From: Bacillota bacterium
GTDB lineage: Bacteria > Bacillota > Clostridia > Clostridiales > Clostridiaceae
DNA: 13,399 bases
NCBI GenBank assembly: GCA_023440105.1
Contig: JAEXSY010000077.1
Coordinates: forward strand, 1-13,399
Direction: 5' to 3'
In this document: piece after piece, positions 6,275-13,399 of the stretch
Layout of the letters: every line of letters begins with the position of its first letter
How positions within the stretch are numbered: position 1 is the first letter of the stretch
The notes under the pieces: generated by a model
Told to the model about the DNA's origin: nothing
Database searches by the model: none
What the model saw: the letters and a program-made list of their open reading frames with translations, nothing else
Position numbers and translations under genes: made by a program

Positions 6275-6847
6275 CTAAATCTTAATGTGATTTCTAAGCT
6301 TTTTTAATGCCCGATGATACCTAGACATTACTGTGGAAATAGGTTTAGATAGATTCTGTGCTATTTCTGAAAAACGCAGTCCTGACACGGCATGGAGTAT
6401 TATTATGGTTCTCTCATCCTCTTCAAGGATGCTGAGAGCACTTTCTAAAACAAGCCTATCCTCAGGGTCTGTTACATAGGAAAAGGTGAGGCTGTTTTCC
6501 ATGCCCATAGGAAGCTCTCCAGAGGCTCTATTATCCCTTGATAGTTTAGTCATGGATAGATTTCTTGCGATGGTAAAAATCCATGCCAGAGGCTTTCCCA
6601 TAGGCTTATATAGGTGAGCAGATGCTCTTATCTTTATGTAGGTATCATGGAGAATATCTAGAGTGTCTTCTGGATTTTTAACAAGGGATAGTATATATCC
6701 ATAGAGGGTTCTTTCTGTGAGGGCATAAAAGTCTCTGAAAGCATTTTTGTCATCCTGGCCTATTCTCTTAATTAAGGTTTCGTCTATCTTTATTCTATTA
6801 TTTATAAGGGGAGGGGAATCCTCAAAAACAAAAGTAAATAACAACAT
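6275..6847 (-). CDS. ECF-type RNA polymerase sigma factor
   Basis: 190 residues from the ATG at 6847, chosen because AGGAGAG (6854-6860) lies six bases upstream; an in-frame ATG at 6874 has no such site. Sigma region 2 spans about 36-103 (AFRDFYALTERTLYGYIL, DILHDTYIKIRA, PLAWIFTIARNLSMTKLSR), and region 4 about 131-187 with the helix-turn-helix EIAQNLSKPISTVMSRYHRA. Regions 1 and 3 are absent, as in ECF sigmas. It directs RNA polymerase to a dedicated set of promoters when released by the membrane anti-sigma encoded next. ECF genes are often self-activated; a shared 9-mer upstream of this gene and the PepSY gene fits that but is unproven. Neighbours suggest an envelope-stress regulon. Confidence 0.92.
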   Translation of the reverse strand: MLLFTFVFEDSPPLINNRIKIDETLIKRIGQDDKNAFRDFYALTERTLYGYILSLVKNPEDTLDILHDTYIKIRASAHLYKPMGKPLAWIFTIARNLSMTKLSRDNRASGELPMGMENSLTFSYVTDPEDRLVLESALSILEEDERTIIILHAVSGLRFSEIAQNLSKPISTVMSRYHRALKKLRNHIKI

Positions 6848-6853
6848 AACAAT

Positions 6854-6860
6854 CTCTCCT
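6854..6860 (-). promoter_or_regulatory. Ribosome binding site fixing the sigma factor start
   Basis: AGGAGAG on the minus strand, six bases before the ATG at 6847. It lies downstream of the alternative ATG at 6874, which makes the longer form unlikely. Confidence 0.7.
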
Positions 6861-6896
6861 ACAAGTATAACCATAGAAAAAGTTATTTTATCGCAT

Positions 6897-6936
6897 AAAA
6901 AAATAATATTCTAAGGAAAATATACCTCAGAATATT
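6897..6936 (-). terminator. Terminator of the L,D-transpeptidase gene
   Basis: AATATTCT (6905-6912) pairs with AGAATATT (6929-6936); after one mismatch AGG pairs with CCT around an 8-base loop. On the minus strand a run of seven T follows (6897-6903). It lies about 95 bases after the transpeptidase stop and just before the sigma gene, separating the two transcripts. Confidence 0.75.
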
Positions 6937-7029
6937 ACCGTTTTCAATATAGAACTTTAAAATTCGACAAATGTGCTTTTGAACTTAATTAAGCTTCTCA
7001 GTAAAGAAATATAAAGCTGTTAAAAGTCT

Positions 7030-8256
7030 TTATACGACTATTACAGTGGTACCCTTCTGTAGGTTCTCGTAAATCCACTTAGCATCCTCATCCTTGAGTC
7101 TCACACAGCCATGAGATCTTGGTTCTCCTAGAATGCTATCCTTTATGTCCTTAAAGTCTACGTCATAGGTTACGGAGTGGAATAGATAAACTCCATTAAA
7201 CCTAGTCCAGTACTTGGCACCATCCTTATATTCTTCATTGACAAAGGAAGGTCCTCGGTCTCCATTCATGGTAAACACCCCTTTTGGAGTTTCATAATTC
7301 TCCTTTCCTGTGGAACAGGGATAGCTCTTTAAAAGACTCCATTTATTCTTTTCCTTATGAAATATGTAGGTTGTTTGATTAGGAGTATTTATCCAGGCTG
7401 AATAGGGAGTTTTACTCTCTATTCCTAAGGTATTGATATAGGCTTCTAAGGCAGGAGTGGTCATGAGAGCTATATTTTGTGCTGTGAGAGTGGATATAGA
7501 TGAAGAAACAGGAGCAGTAGCCCCTGTTTGCTTGCTTAAATAATCTGCTCTTAGCTTTTCTAGATTCTTTATCTCAGAAATTATATCCTGGTCTCCAGGG
7601 TATATAGTCAGGTACTTTTGAAGCTCTTCTATACCCTTAGTGAAATACTCCTTCTTCTCTAATTCCTTTGCTGTTTTTAATACTTGAGACTTATACTCTA
7701 CAAGTACATTAGCTTTAAGTGTCTGACTCTTACTATATACATCAGCATAAGGTGAGATTTTGGCGATTACGCTTATGGCTTCGGGATAATTTTCATCCTT
7801 ATAATAACCCATAGCTTTATTATAGAGCTCCTGTCCTTCTTTTACTGTGGGAAGGTTATTTTTAAATACAGAAAGAATTCTATCATCCTCTGCGAGAGGC
7901 TTAAGCTCCTCTATAATATTTAAAAAACTTTCTTCAGAGAGAAGCTCCGAACTATAGCTGTCCTTTAAGGAATATAGGTAGGAGCTTAGTACTACGGTAT
8001 TATCCTCTTCAAAAAGTAATGCCTTAAAGGGATTGAGTTTATTTGACCCTTCCTTTAGCTCTTTGGCTTCAGAAAACTTACCCTCACCTATAAGGCTTCC
8101 ATAGGATTTTAGATAGCCCTTGTAGGTAAAAGCGCTTATAGCAATCACAACAAATACAATAGCAATAGCTATCTCTGCTATGAGTCTCCCTGTGAGCTTA
8201 AATTTTTCTCGACCTTTAAAAAGATTATCTGAGCTACTATTAAAGTTATCCTCCAA
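7030..8256 (-). CDS. Membrane-anchored L,D-transpeptidase (YkuD family)
   Basis: 408 residues. A short cytoplasmic start is followed by one membrane helix (about 24-46), a helical stretch of roughly 50-240 with TPR-like segments (YNKAMGYYKDENYPEAI, IEELQKYLTIYPGD), a Ser/Thr-rich linker, and a C-terminal YkuD domain from about 285. The catalytic SHGCVRL is at 381-387 with C384, plus H360 in YLFHSVTYD and H382. Such enzymes make 3-3 peptidoglycan cross-links or attach proteins to the wall, on the outer face of the membrane. Translation starts at a TTG (8254-8256) behind a near-perfect AAGGAGGAAT. Transcribed away from pepT, it has its own terminator, so it is probably not in the sigma operon. 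All catalytic residues are present. Confidence 0.93.
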   Translation of the reverse strand: MEDNFNSSSDNLFKGREKFKLTGRLIAEIAIAIVFVVIAISAFTYKGYLKSYGSLIGEGKFSEAKELKEGSNKLNPFKALLFEEDNTVVLSSYLYSLKDSYSSELLSEESFLNIIEELKPLAEDDRILSVFKNNLPTVKEGQELYNKAMGYYKDENYPEAISVIAKISPYADVYSKSQTLKANVLVEYKSQVLKTAKELEKKEYFTKGIEELQKYLTIYPGDQDIISEIKNLEKLRADYLSKQTGATAPVSSSISTLTAQNIALMTTPALEAYINTLGIESKTPYSAWINTPNQTTYIFHKEKNKWSLLKSYPCSTGKENYETPKGVFTMNGDRGPSFVNEEYKDGAKYWTRFNGVYLFHSVTYDVDFKDIKDSILGEPRSHGCVRLKDEDAKWIYENLQKGTTVIVV

Positions 8257-8349
8257 AATAATTCCTCCTTAAGAATATATTTACTATTTATTAGGGATTA
8301 TGGACAAATATTTACGTATTTAAACATGCCAAGAAGTTAATATTATAAA

Positions 8350-8377
8350 TTGTTAGTGATTATTCTAAAATTATGAT
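8350..8377 (+). promoter_or_regulatory. Probable promoter of pepT
   Basis: TTGTTA (8350-8355), a 16-base spacer and TATGAT (8372-8377), about 70 bases before the ATG. It lies in the 193-base gap between the divergent transpeptidase and pepT genes. Confidence 0.4.
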
Positions 8378-8449
8378 AATATTTAATTAATGTAAGAATA
8401 TTGGAAAAAAATAATTTATACTATCAAGGAATTTTTAAGGAGTGATTTT

Positions 8450-9670
8450 ATGACAGAGTTATTAGAAAGATTTTTAAAATATGTTAAAGTGGAGACTACC
8501 TCTGATGACAGTACAGGAACTACCCCCAGTACTCCAAATCAGCTGGTACTAGCTAAGATGCTTTATCAGGAGCTTAAGGATTTAGGAATAGAAGAGGTAA
8601 AGCTATCTGACCATGGCTATGTTTATGCCACTATTCCTTCTAACATAGATAAGGAGGTTCCAACCATCGGCTTTATAGCACATATGGATACTTCTCCGGA
8701 TATGTCAGGAAAGGATGTTAAGCCTCAGGTAGTTAAGGATTATGATGGAGGAGATATTGTTCTCAATAAGGACCTGAACATTGTACTTTCACCTAAGGAT
8801 TTTCCAGAGCTCTCTGGCTATAAAGGAAAGACCTTAATTACTACCGATGGAACTACACTTTTAGGAGCAGACGACAAGGCAGGGATAGCTGAAATCATCA
8901 CAGCTGCTGAGTATATTATGACTCATCCTGAGTTTAAGCATGGAACTATAAAGATAGGCTTTACTCCTGATGAGGAGATAGGAGAGGGAGCAGATCTCTT
9001 TGATGTAGAATACTTTAACGCTGATCTTGCCTATACCTTAGATGGTGGCCCTGAGGGAGAGCTGGAATGTGAGAACTTTAATGCCTCAGGGGCTACCGTT
9101 ACAATTCACGGAAGAAATGTTCATCCAGGCTCCGCTAAGAATAAAATGATAAATTCTATGCTCGTTGCTAATGAATTTTTAAATATGCTTCCTAATGAGA
9201 TCCCAGCAAATACAGAAGGCTATGAGGGCTTTTATCATCTTGGTTCCATTTCTGGAGATGAGGAGACTACGGTAATGAAGTTTATCATCAGAGATTTCTT
9301 TGAGGATAGCTTTAAGGCTAGAAATGAAAAGATGAAGGAAATCGGAGAAGCTCTTAGCAAAAAGTATCATCCAGGGTCCGTAGAGGTAGAAATTAAGGAA
9401 AGCTACAGAAACATGAAGGAAAAGATTGAGCCAGTATGGCATATCGTAGAAAATGCCGAAAAAGCCATGAAGGAGGTAGGAGTTACTCCTAGAATTGTAC
9501 CTATAAGAGGCGGTACTGATGGTGCTAGATTATCTTATATGGGACTTCCTACTCCAAACTTATTTACCGGTGGAGAAAATTATCACGGTAAGTATGAATA
9601 TGCCTGCCTTGAGGTTATGGAAAAAGCTTATAAGGTAATTTTGAAGCTGGTGGAGCTTTATGCCGCATAA
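8450..9670 (+). CDS. pepT: Peptidase T (tripeptide aminopeptidase)
   Basis: 406 residues, the normal length for PepT, an M20-family cytoplasmic enzyme that removes the N-terminal residue from tripeptides. The two-zinc site is complete: IAHMDTSPD (H78, D80), LLGADDKAG (D141), PDEEIGEG (E175, E176), LDGGPEGE (D198) and GENYHGK (H379). Residue numbering nearly matches the E. coli enzyme. The N-terminal ERFLKYVKVETTSDDSTGTTPSTP is characteristic. AAGGAG (8437-8442) lies seven bases before the ATG. It is a single-gene unit with its own promoter and a strong terminator, and supports amino acid recovery from peptides. Nothing is unusual in it. Confidence 0.97.
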   Translation: MTELLERFLKYVKVETTSDDSTGTTPSTPNQLVLAKMLYQELKDLGIEEVKLSDHGYVYATIPSNIDKEVPTIGFIAHMDTSPDMSGKDVKPQVVKDYDGGDIVLNKDLNIVLSPKDFPELSGYKGKTLITTDGTTLLGADDKAGIAEIITAAEYIMTHPEFKHGTIKIGFTPDEEIGEGADLFDVEYFNADLAYTLDGGPEGELECENFNASGATVTIHGRNVHPGSAKNKMINSMLVANEFLNMLPNEIPANTEGYEGFYHLGSISGDEETTVMKFIIRDFFEDSFKARNEKMKEIGEALSKKYHPGSVEVEIKESYRNMKEKIEPVWHIVENAEKAMKEVGVTPRIVPIRGGTDGARLSYMGLPTPNLFTGGENYHGKYEYACLEVMEKAYKVILKLVELYAA

Positions 9671-9717
9671 GGCTGAAAATCAGAAGTAATTAGTGGAAAA
9701 TAGGTAAAAATATTCAT

Positions 9718-9759
9718 TGCCTTGTAAAGCGATTTATTAAGCTTTACAAGGCATTTTTT
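9718..9759 (+). terminator. Rho-independent terminator of pepT
   Basis: A perfect 13-bp stem, TGCCTTGTAAAGC (9718-9730) with GCTTTACAAGGCA (9741-9753), a 10-base loop, then six T. It lies 48 bases after the pepT stop. Confidence 0.95.
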
Positions 9760-9767
9760 GTTATAAT
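9759..9767 (+). promoter_or_regulatory. Extended -10 promoter for sbcDC
   Basis: TGTTATAAT is an exact extended -10 (TGn plus TATAAT) overlapping the end of the pepT terminator, about 35 bases before the sbcD ATG. No good -35 is visible, which extended -10 promoters can tolerate. Confidence 0.45.
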
Positions 9768-9802
9768 TAAAAATAAATATATTGGTTAGGGTGATTAGAA
9801 AA

Positions 9803-10960
9803 ATGAAGTTTATCCATACAGGGGATTGGCATATAGGGAAAATAGTTAATGAATTTCATATGACAGAGGATCAGGATTATATTCTTTCACAGCTTATAAG
9901 CCTTTTAGAGGAGGAAAAGCCTGATGCTTTAGTTATAGCTGGGGATATATACGATCGCTCTGTGGCCCCTGTGGAGGCTGTAGAGCTGTTAGATAGGATA
10001 TTCTGCAGGATAACCCTGGATTTAAAGATACCTATCCTGGCTATAGCAGGGAATCATGATAGTCCTGAAAGAGTAGGCTTTGGAAGCTCTCTTCTATATT
10101 CTAAGGGACTTTATATTGAAGGAGTTCTAAAAAAAGAAGTAAGCAGGGTAGTTTTAGAGGATGAATTTGGTCCTGTCTCTTTTTATCTTATGCCTTATGC
10201 GGATCCAGCAGTTGTTAGGGAGCTTTATGAGGATAAGGAGATTAAGTGTCATGAGGATGCCGTCAGGACCCTTGTTGAAAATATAAATAAGAATAGAGAT
10301 ATAAATGAAAGAAGCGTTATGATATATCATGGCTTTGTAGTAGGTGGAGAGGAGCCAGAGACCAGTGAATCAGAAAGGCCGCTTTCTATCGGAGGCACTG
10401 AATATGTCAGGGCAGATAATTTTTCCTCCTTTAGCTATACGGCTCTAGGACACCTCCATGGTCCACAGAGGGTAGGTCAGGATAATATCCGTTATTCAGG
10501 ATCTCTTCTAAAATACTCCTTTACTGAGGTTAATCATAAAAAGGGAGTTACAATAGTTAATTTAGACCATGAAGGAAAGGCTACCATAGAGCACAGGGAG
10601 CTTGTACCTAAAAGGGATTTAAGAAAAATTAAGGGAGACCTTATAGAGCTTATTAAACCGGAGGTTTATAAAGGGACCAACCAAGAGGATTACATAAATG
10701 TTATACTCACCGATGAGGGAGAGCTTATAGACCCAATAGGTAAGCTTAGGGCAGTATATCCTAATATAATGCTCCTCACTAGAGAAAACTCGGTAAAAAG
10801 AGAGGATAAGATAAAGACTGCCCCAGGAGAAGATTTTAAGATGAAGACAAAGCTGGAGCTCTTTAGTGATTTTTATAGGGGTATAACAGGAAAGGAATTG
10901 AATGAGGAAAAGGTGAATATCCTTTCCCACATAATAGAAGAGGTAGAAAAAGAGGAATAG
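9803..10960 (+). CDS. sbcD: SbcD nuclease subunit of SbcCD
   Basis: 385 residues from ATG 9803, chosen because MKFIHTGDWHIGK is the usual SbcD start and AGGGTGA (9788-9794) precedes it with proper spacing; a TTG at 9782 would add seven residues without a site. The calcineurin-like phosphoesterase motifs of the Mre11/SbcD family are all seen: GDWH (D8, H10), GDIYD (D48), GNHDS (N84, H85), YHGF and GHLHG. With SbcC it forms the ATP-dependent double-strand nuclease that opens hairpins and processes DNA ends in the cytoplasm. The sbcC ATG follows ten bases after the stop. Length is normal for the family. Confidence 0.96.
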   Translation: MKFIHTGDWHIGKIVNEFHMTEDQDYILSQLISLLEEEKPDALVIAGDIYDRSVAPVEAVELLDRIFCRITLDLKIPILAIAGNHDSPERVGFGSSLLYSKGLYIEGVLKKEVSRVVLEDEFGPVSFYLMPYADPAVVRELYEDKEIKCHEDAVRTLVENINKNRDINERSVMIYHGFVVGGEEPETSESERPLSIGGTEYVRADNFSSFSYTALGHLHGPQRVGQDNIRYSGSLLKYSFTEVNHKKGVTIVNLDHEGKATIEHRELVPKRDLRKIKGDLIELIKPEVYKGTNQEDYINVILTDEGELIDPIGKLRAVYPNIMLLTRENSVKREDKIKTAPGEDFKMKTKLELFSDFYRGITGKELNEEKVNILSHIIEEVEKEE

Positions 10961-10970
10961 GAGGGGTTCT

Positions 10971-13399
10971 ATGAGGCCCTTAAAGCTAACAATGTCGGCC
11001 TTTGGCCCATATGCAGGAGAGGAAATTGTTGATTTTACTCTCTTAAAGGATAAGAAAATTTTCTTAATTACTGGCCCTACAGGAGCTGGTAAGACTACTA
11101 TTTTTGATGCTATTTCCTTTGCCATATATGGAAAGGCCAGCGGAGGGGATAGAGAAAGTGAAAATTTTAGGAGTGACTTTGCAGAGGAGGATAGAATAAC
11201 CTATGTAGAGCTTTCCTTCTTACTTAAAGGTAAGGAATACTATATAAAAAGAACACCCCAGCAGCAGAAGAAAAAACGTAAAGGGGATGGATATACAGAG
11301 CAGAAGTCCGATGCGGAATTAATGACTCCTGAGGGTAAGGTATACACAGGAGTTACTGAGGTAAATAAGAAGGTTCAGGAGCTCTTTGGAATAAGCTATG
11401 AGCAGTTTAAGCAGATAGTAATGATACCTCAAGGGGAATTTCGTGAGCTTCTAAGCTCTAACAGCAAGGACAGAGAAGAGATATTCAGAAGGGTTTTTGG
11501 AACCTATGGCTTTTTAAAGATTCAGGAGAAGCTGGACCTAGGAGCAAAGGAGCTAGAAAATAAGATTAAGTCTCTTAAGGAGCAGAGAGGAGCTTTTGTA
11601 AAGGGCATTTCTTTCCCGGGAAATGAAGAATTCTTAAAGCTCACCTCTGGAGAAGTGATAAATATACCGGAGCTTTTGATTTTGTCAGATAAACTTATTG
11701 ACGAGGATAAGATAATAAGGCAGGAGCTTATAGAGCTTATTCATAAAAAAGAAGAGGAGATTGCCTCTATTTCTCAGGATATAACCAGGGGGACAAACCT
11801 TAATAAAGAACTAAAGGCTCTCGGTATTCTCAGGGATAAAAAGAGAGAATTAGAAGATAAAAAGGAAAGCTATTACGCCCAGGAATATAGATTGGAAAGA
11901 TGTAAAAAGGCATTAAGCTTAAAAGGTAAGGAAGATTATCTATCCTCTAGAAGCCTTTATAAAGAGCAGTGTGAAGGAGCTTTACAAAAGGATAGAGAAA
12001 GCCTTGATAATGCCCTGAAGGTACTTAGTCTCAGGGAGGAGAAGCTCAGGGAACAGGAAGAGCTTAAGGATTATAGAAAGGCTCTTGGAGAAAGTATAGC
12101 GGAGCTTAAAAAGGATATAGCCTCAGTAAAAGAGTATGAGGGAAAGAAGCTTAATATAAATAATATACAAAGGACCTATGAGGTGCTTAAGAGAGATAGG
12201 GATACAAAGCAGCAGCTTATAGATAGAAGCAGTAAGGAGCTGGTTACCCTTGGTGACTTTGTTTTAAAGCATCAAGGTGTGCCCAAGGAGCTTGTTATAA
12301 AGGAAAATCATTATAAGGAAGTTGAAGAATTAGAAGGCAAGCTACTAAAGCTTTATCAGGAGCAGGATAGACTTCTTGCCCTTCGAAAGGAGTTTTCTGA
12401 AAGAAGAAATCTCTGCAAGAGTAAAGAGGAGGTATACCTAAGGACCAAAGAGCTTTATGATACCTTAGATTTAGCTTTTAAAAAGGGACAAGCTGGTATT
12501 TTAGGAGAAGAGCTGGAGGAAGGAAGACCCTGTCCTGTTTGCGGTTCTACTCATCATCCATCTCCTGCAAAGAAAGGGAAGGATATTCCTTCAGAGGAGG
12601 AGCTTAAAAAAGCAAAGATAATCTATGAGAATAATAATAAGGACTTCAATGAGCTTCTTAATGAATTAGCTGGACTTAGAGAAAAGGGAAGTGAACAGGG
12701 AAGATATGTGGAGGAGCTTAAAAAGGAGATAAGTCCTAAGCTTACTATAGATATCATGTCCCTGCCTAAGGAGGAGCTTATAGATAATATAAATAGTCAG
12801 CTTCAGGATGCTAAGAGTAACCTTTCAAGTCTTATGCTAGAGATTGCTGAGCTAAGTAAGCAGGACAAGCTTCTCTCTCAGGCTATAAAGGAGGAAGAAG
12901 CCTTAAAGATAAAGCTGAGAGCCTTAGAGGAAGAGAAAAAGGCCCTGGAGGAAAGTTATCTTTCAGCTTACTCCAGCTATGAAAGAGAAAAAGAAATCTT
13001 AAGTCGTTTAGAAAAGTCTCTTCCTCAAGGGATAAGCTCCTTAACGCAGCTTCAGAAGGTTATAATTGAGAAGGAAGAAGAACTAAATATTCTTGAGGAG
13101 AACTTTAAAAAAGCTCAAGAGGCTTATAATGCAGCAGTAAATGAAAAGTCAGCTCTTGAAGGGAATATAAGAACTCGAGAGGAGGCTCTTTATAAGGCTA
13201 AGGAGGAGCTTATTTTAGCTGATACTGAGCTTAGGGAGGCCTTAAGGCTTCAGGGCTTCCAGGATAGGGAGGAATATTCAAGCTATAAGCTTTCTGATAA
13301 GGAAATTAATGCTTTAGAAGAGGATATAAAGAACTATAATCAGGAGCTTAAATCCATAAGGGATCTCTGTCTTGAAAGAGAAAAGGCCCTCCAGGGAGC
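10971..13399 (+). CDS. sbcC: SbcC ATPase subunit of SbcCD (partial, runs off window)
   Basis: The frame is open from ATG 10971 to the window edge (809 codons and two bases), with no stop or frameshift. GGAGGGG overlaps the sbcD stop and sets the start. The N-terminal ATPase lobe shows LTMSAFGPYAGEE, Walker A GPTGAGKTT (35-43) and the Q-loop MIPQGEF (151-157). Long Lys/Glu-rich coiled coil follows, interrupted by the zinc hook CPVCG at 521-524, where two SbcC molecules join. The second coiled coil continues past the edge; Walker B and the signature motif are outside. With the hook near residue 521, a total of about 1,050 residues is expected, matching the family. SbcC drives the SbcD nuclease at DNA ends. 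Partial only because of the window limit. Confidence 0.96.
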   Translation, partial: MRPLKLTMSAFGPYAGEEIVDFTLLKDKKIFLITGPTGAGKTTIFDAISFAIYGKASGGDRESENFRSDFAEEDRITYVELSFLLKGKEYYIKRTPQQQKKKRKGDGYTEQKSDAELMTPEGKVYTGVTEVNKKVQELFGISYEQFKQIVMIPQGEFRELLSSNSKDREEIFRRVFGTYGFLKIQEKLDLGAKELENKIKSLKEQRGAFVKGISFPGNEEFLKLTSGEVINIPELLILSDKLIDEDKIIRQELIELIHKKEEEIASISQDITRGTNLNKELKALGILRDKKRELEDKKESYYAQEYRLERCKKALSLKGKEDYLSSRSLYKEQCEGALQKDRESLDNALKVLSLREEKLREQEELKDYRKALGESIAELKKDIASVKEYEGKKLNINNIQRTYEVLKRDRDTKQQLIDRSSKELVTLGDFVLKHQGVPKELVIKENHYKEVEELEGKLLKLYQEQDRLLALRKEFSERRNLCKSKEEVYLRTKELYDTLDLAFKKGQAGILGEELEEGRPCPVCGSTHHPSPAKKGKDIPSEEELKKAKIIYENNNKDFNELLNELAGLREKGSEQGRYVEELKKEISPKLTIDIMSLPKEELIDNINSQLQDAKSNLSSLMLEIAELSKQDKLLSQAIKEEEALKIKLRALEEEKKALEESYLSAYSSYEREKEILSRLEKSLPQGISSLTQLQKVIIEKEEELNILEENFKKAQEAYNAAVNEKSALEGNIRTREEALYKAKEELILADTELREALRLQGFQDREEYSSYKLSDKEINALEEDIKNYNQELKSIRDLCLEREKALQG

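Noticed and set aside
6848..6874. Longer sigma factor starting at 6874
   Set aside because: No ribosome binding site there, while AGGAGAG sits correctly before the ATG at 6847; the extra residues are not part of the sigma fold.
9782..9802. Longer SbcD starting at the TTG at 9782
   Set aside because: The family starts at MKFIHT, and AGGGTGA is spaced for the ATG at 9803.
10619..11125. Minus-strand 168-codon frame across the sbcD/sbcC junction
   Set aside because: It is antisense to two clear, conserved genes with complete motifs; composition is that of a shadow frame.
1..13399. tRNA, rRNA, CRISPR array, phage or transposase genes
   Set aside because: Looked for on both strands by eye; no cloverleaf with a CCA-type end, repeat-spacer pattern, or recombinase/transposase motifs were found. 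Reading by eye could miss a degenerate RNA gene.

Overview
The window is low-GC DNA with strong purine-rich ribosome binding sites, AGA/AGG and ATA-rich codon use, and T-tract terminators. Together with the gene content this suggests a Gram-positive anaerobe of class Clostridia (Bacillota). I cannot place the genus from the sequence. No rRNA, tRNA, CRISPR array or intact transposase gene is visible.

Layout: (1) 1-1010, plus strand: the end of a capsule/exopolysaccharide regulatory pair, the Tyr-rich tail of a CpsD-type tyrosine kinase and its PHP-family phosphatase (CpsB type), closed by a hairpin shared with the converging operon. (2) 1011-3548, minus strand: a compact three-gene cassette that looks like a peptide-modification (RiPP-like) system. 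It has a well-expressed 124-residue candidate substrate with a short N-terminal leader-like segment, an HPr-kinase-like P-loop protein, and a radical SAM/SPASM enzyme whose start overlaps the kinase stop (TAATG). This is the most interesting part of the window. (3) 3755-6897, minus strand: an envelope-stress type regulatory group, made of an ECF sigma factor, a membrane RsgI-like anti-sigma factor with a roughly 65-residue almost purely acidic C-terminal tail, and a secreted or anchored protein with four tandem PepSY repeats. The fourth PepSY repeat stops at a TGA exactly where the other three repeats have Trp, and the lost seven-residue end is still readable behind it. A long imperfect hairpin (5175-5267) lies between the PepSY and anti-sigma genes. 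(4) 7030-8256, minus strand: a membrane-anchored L,D-transpeptidase of the YkuD family. (5) 8450-13399, plus strand: pepT (tripeptidase), then sbcD and sbcC (DNA end-processing nuclease). sbcC runs off the window just past its middle, after the zinc-hook motif.

How they fit: kinase and phosphatase control surface polysaccharide; sigma, anti-sigma, PepSY protein and L,D-transpeptidase all point to cell-envelope maintenance, although only the sigma/anti-sigma pair is clearly one operon. pepT and sbcDC are housekeeping genes with their own promoter signals. The radical SAM cassette sits between these blocks with its own promoter and terminator-like hairpins, and has no exporter or protease beside it in this window.
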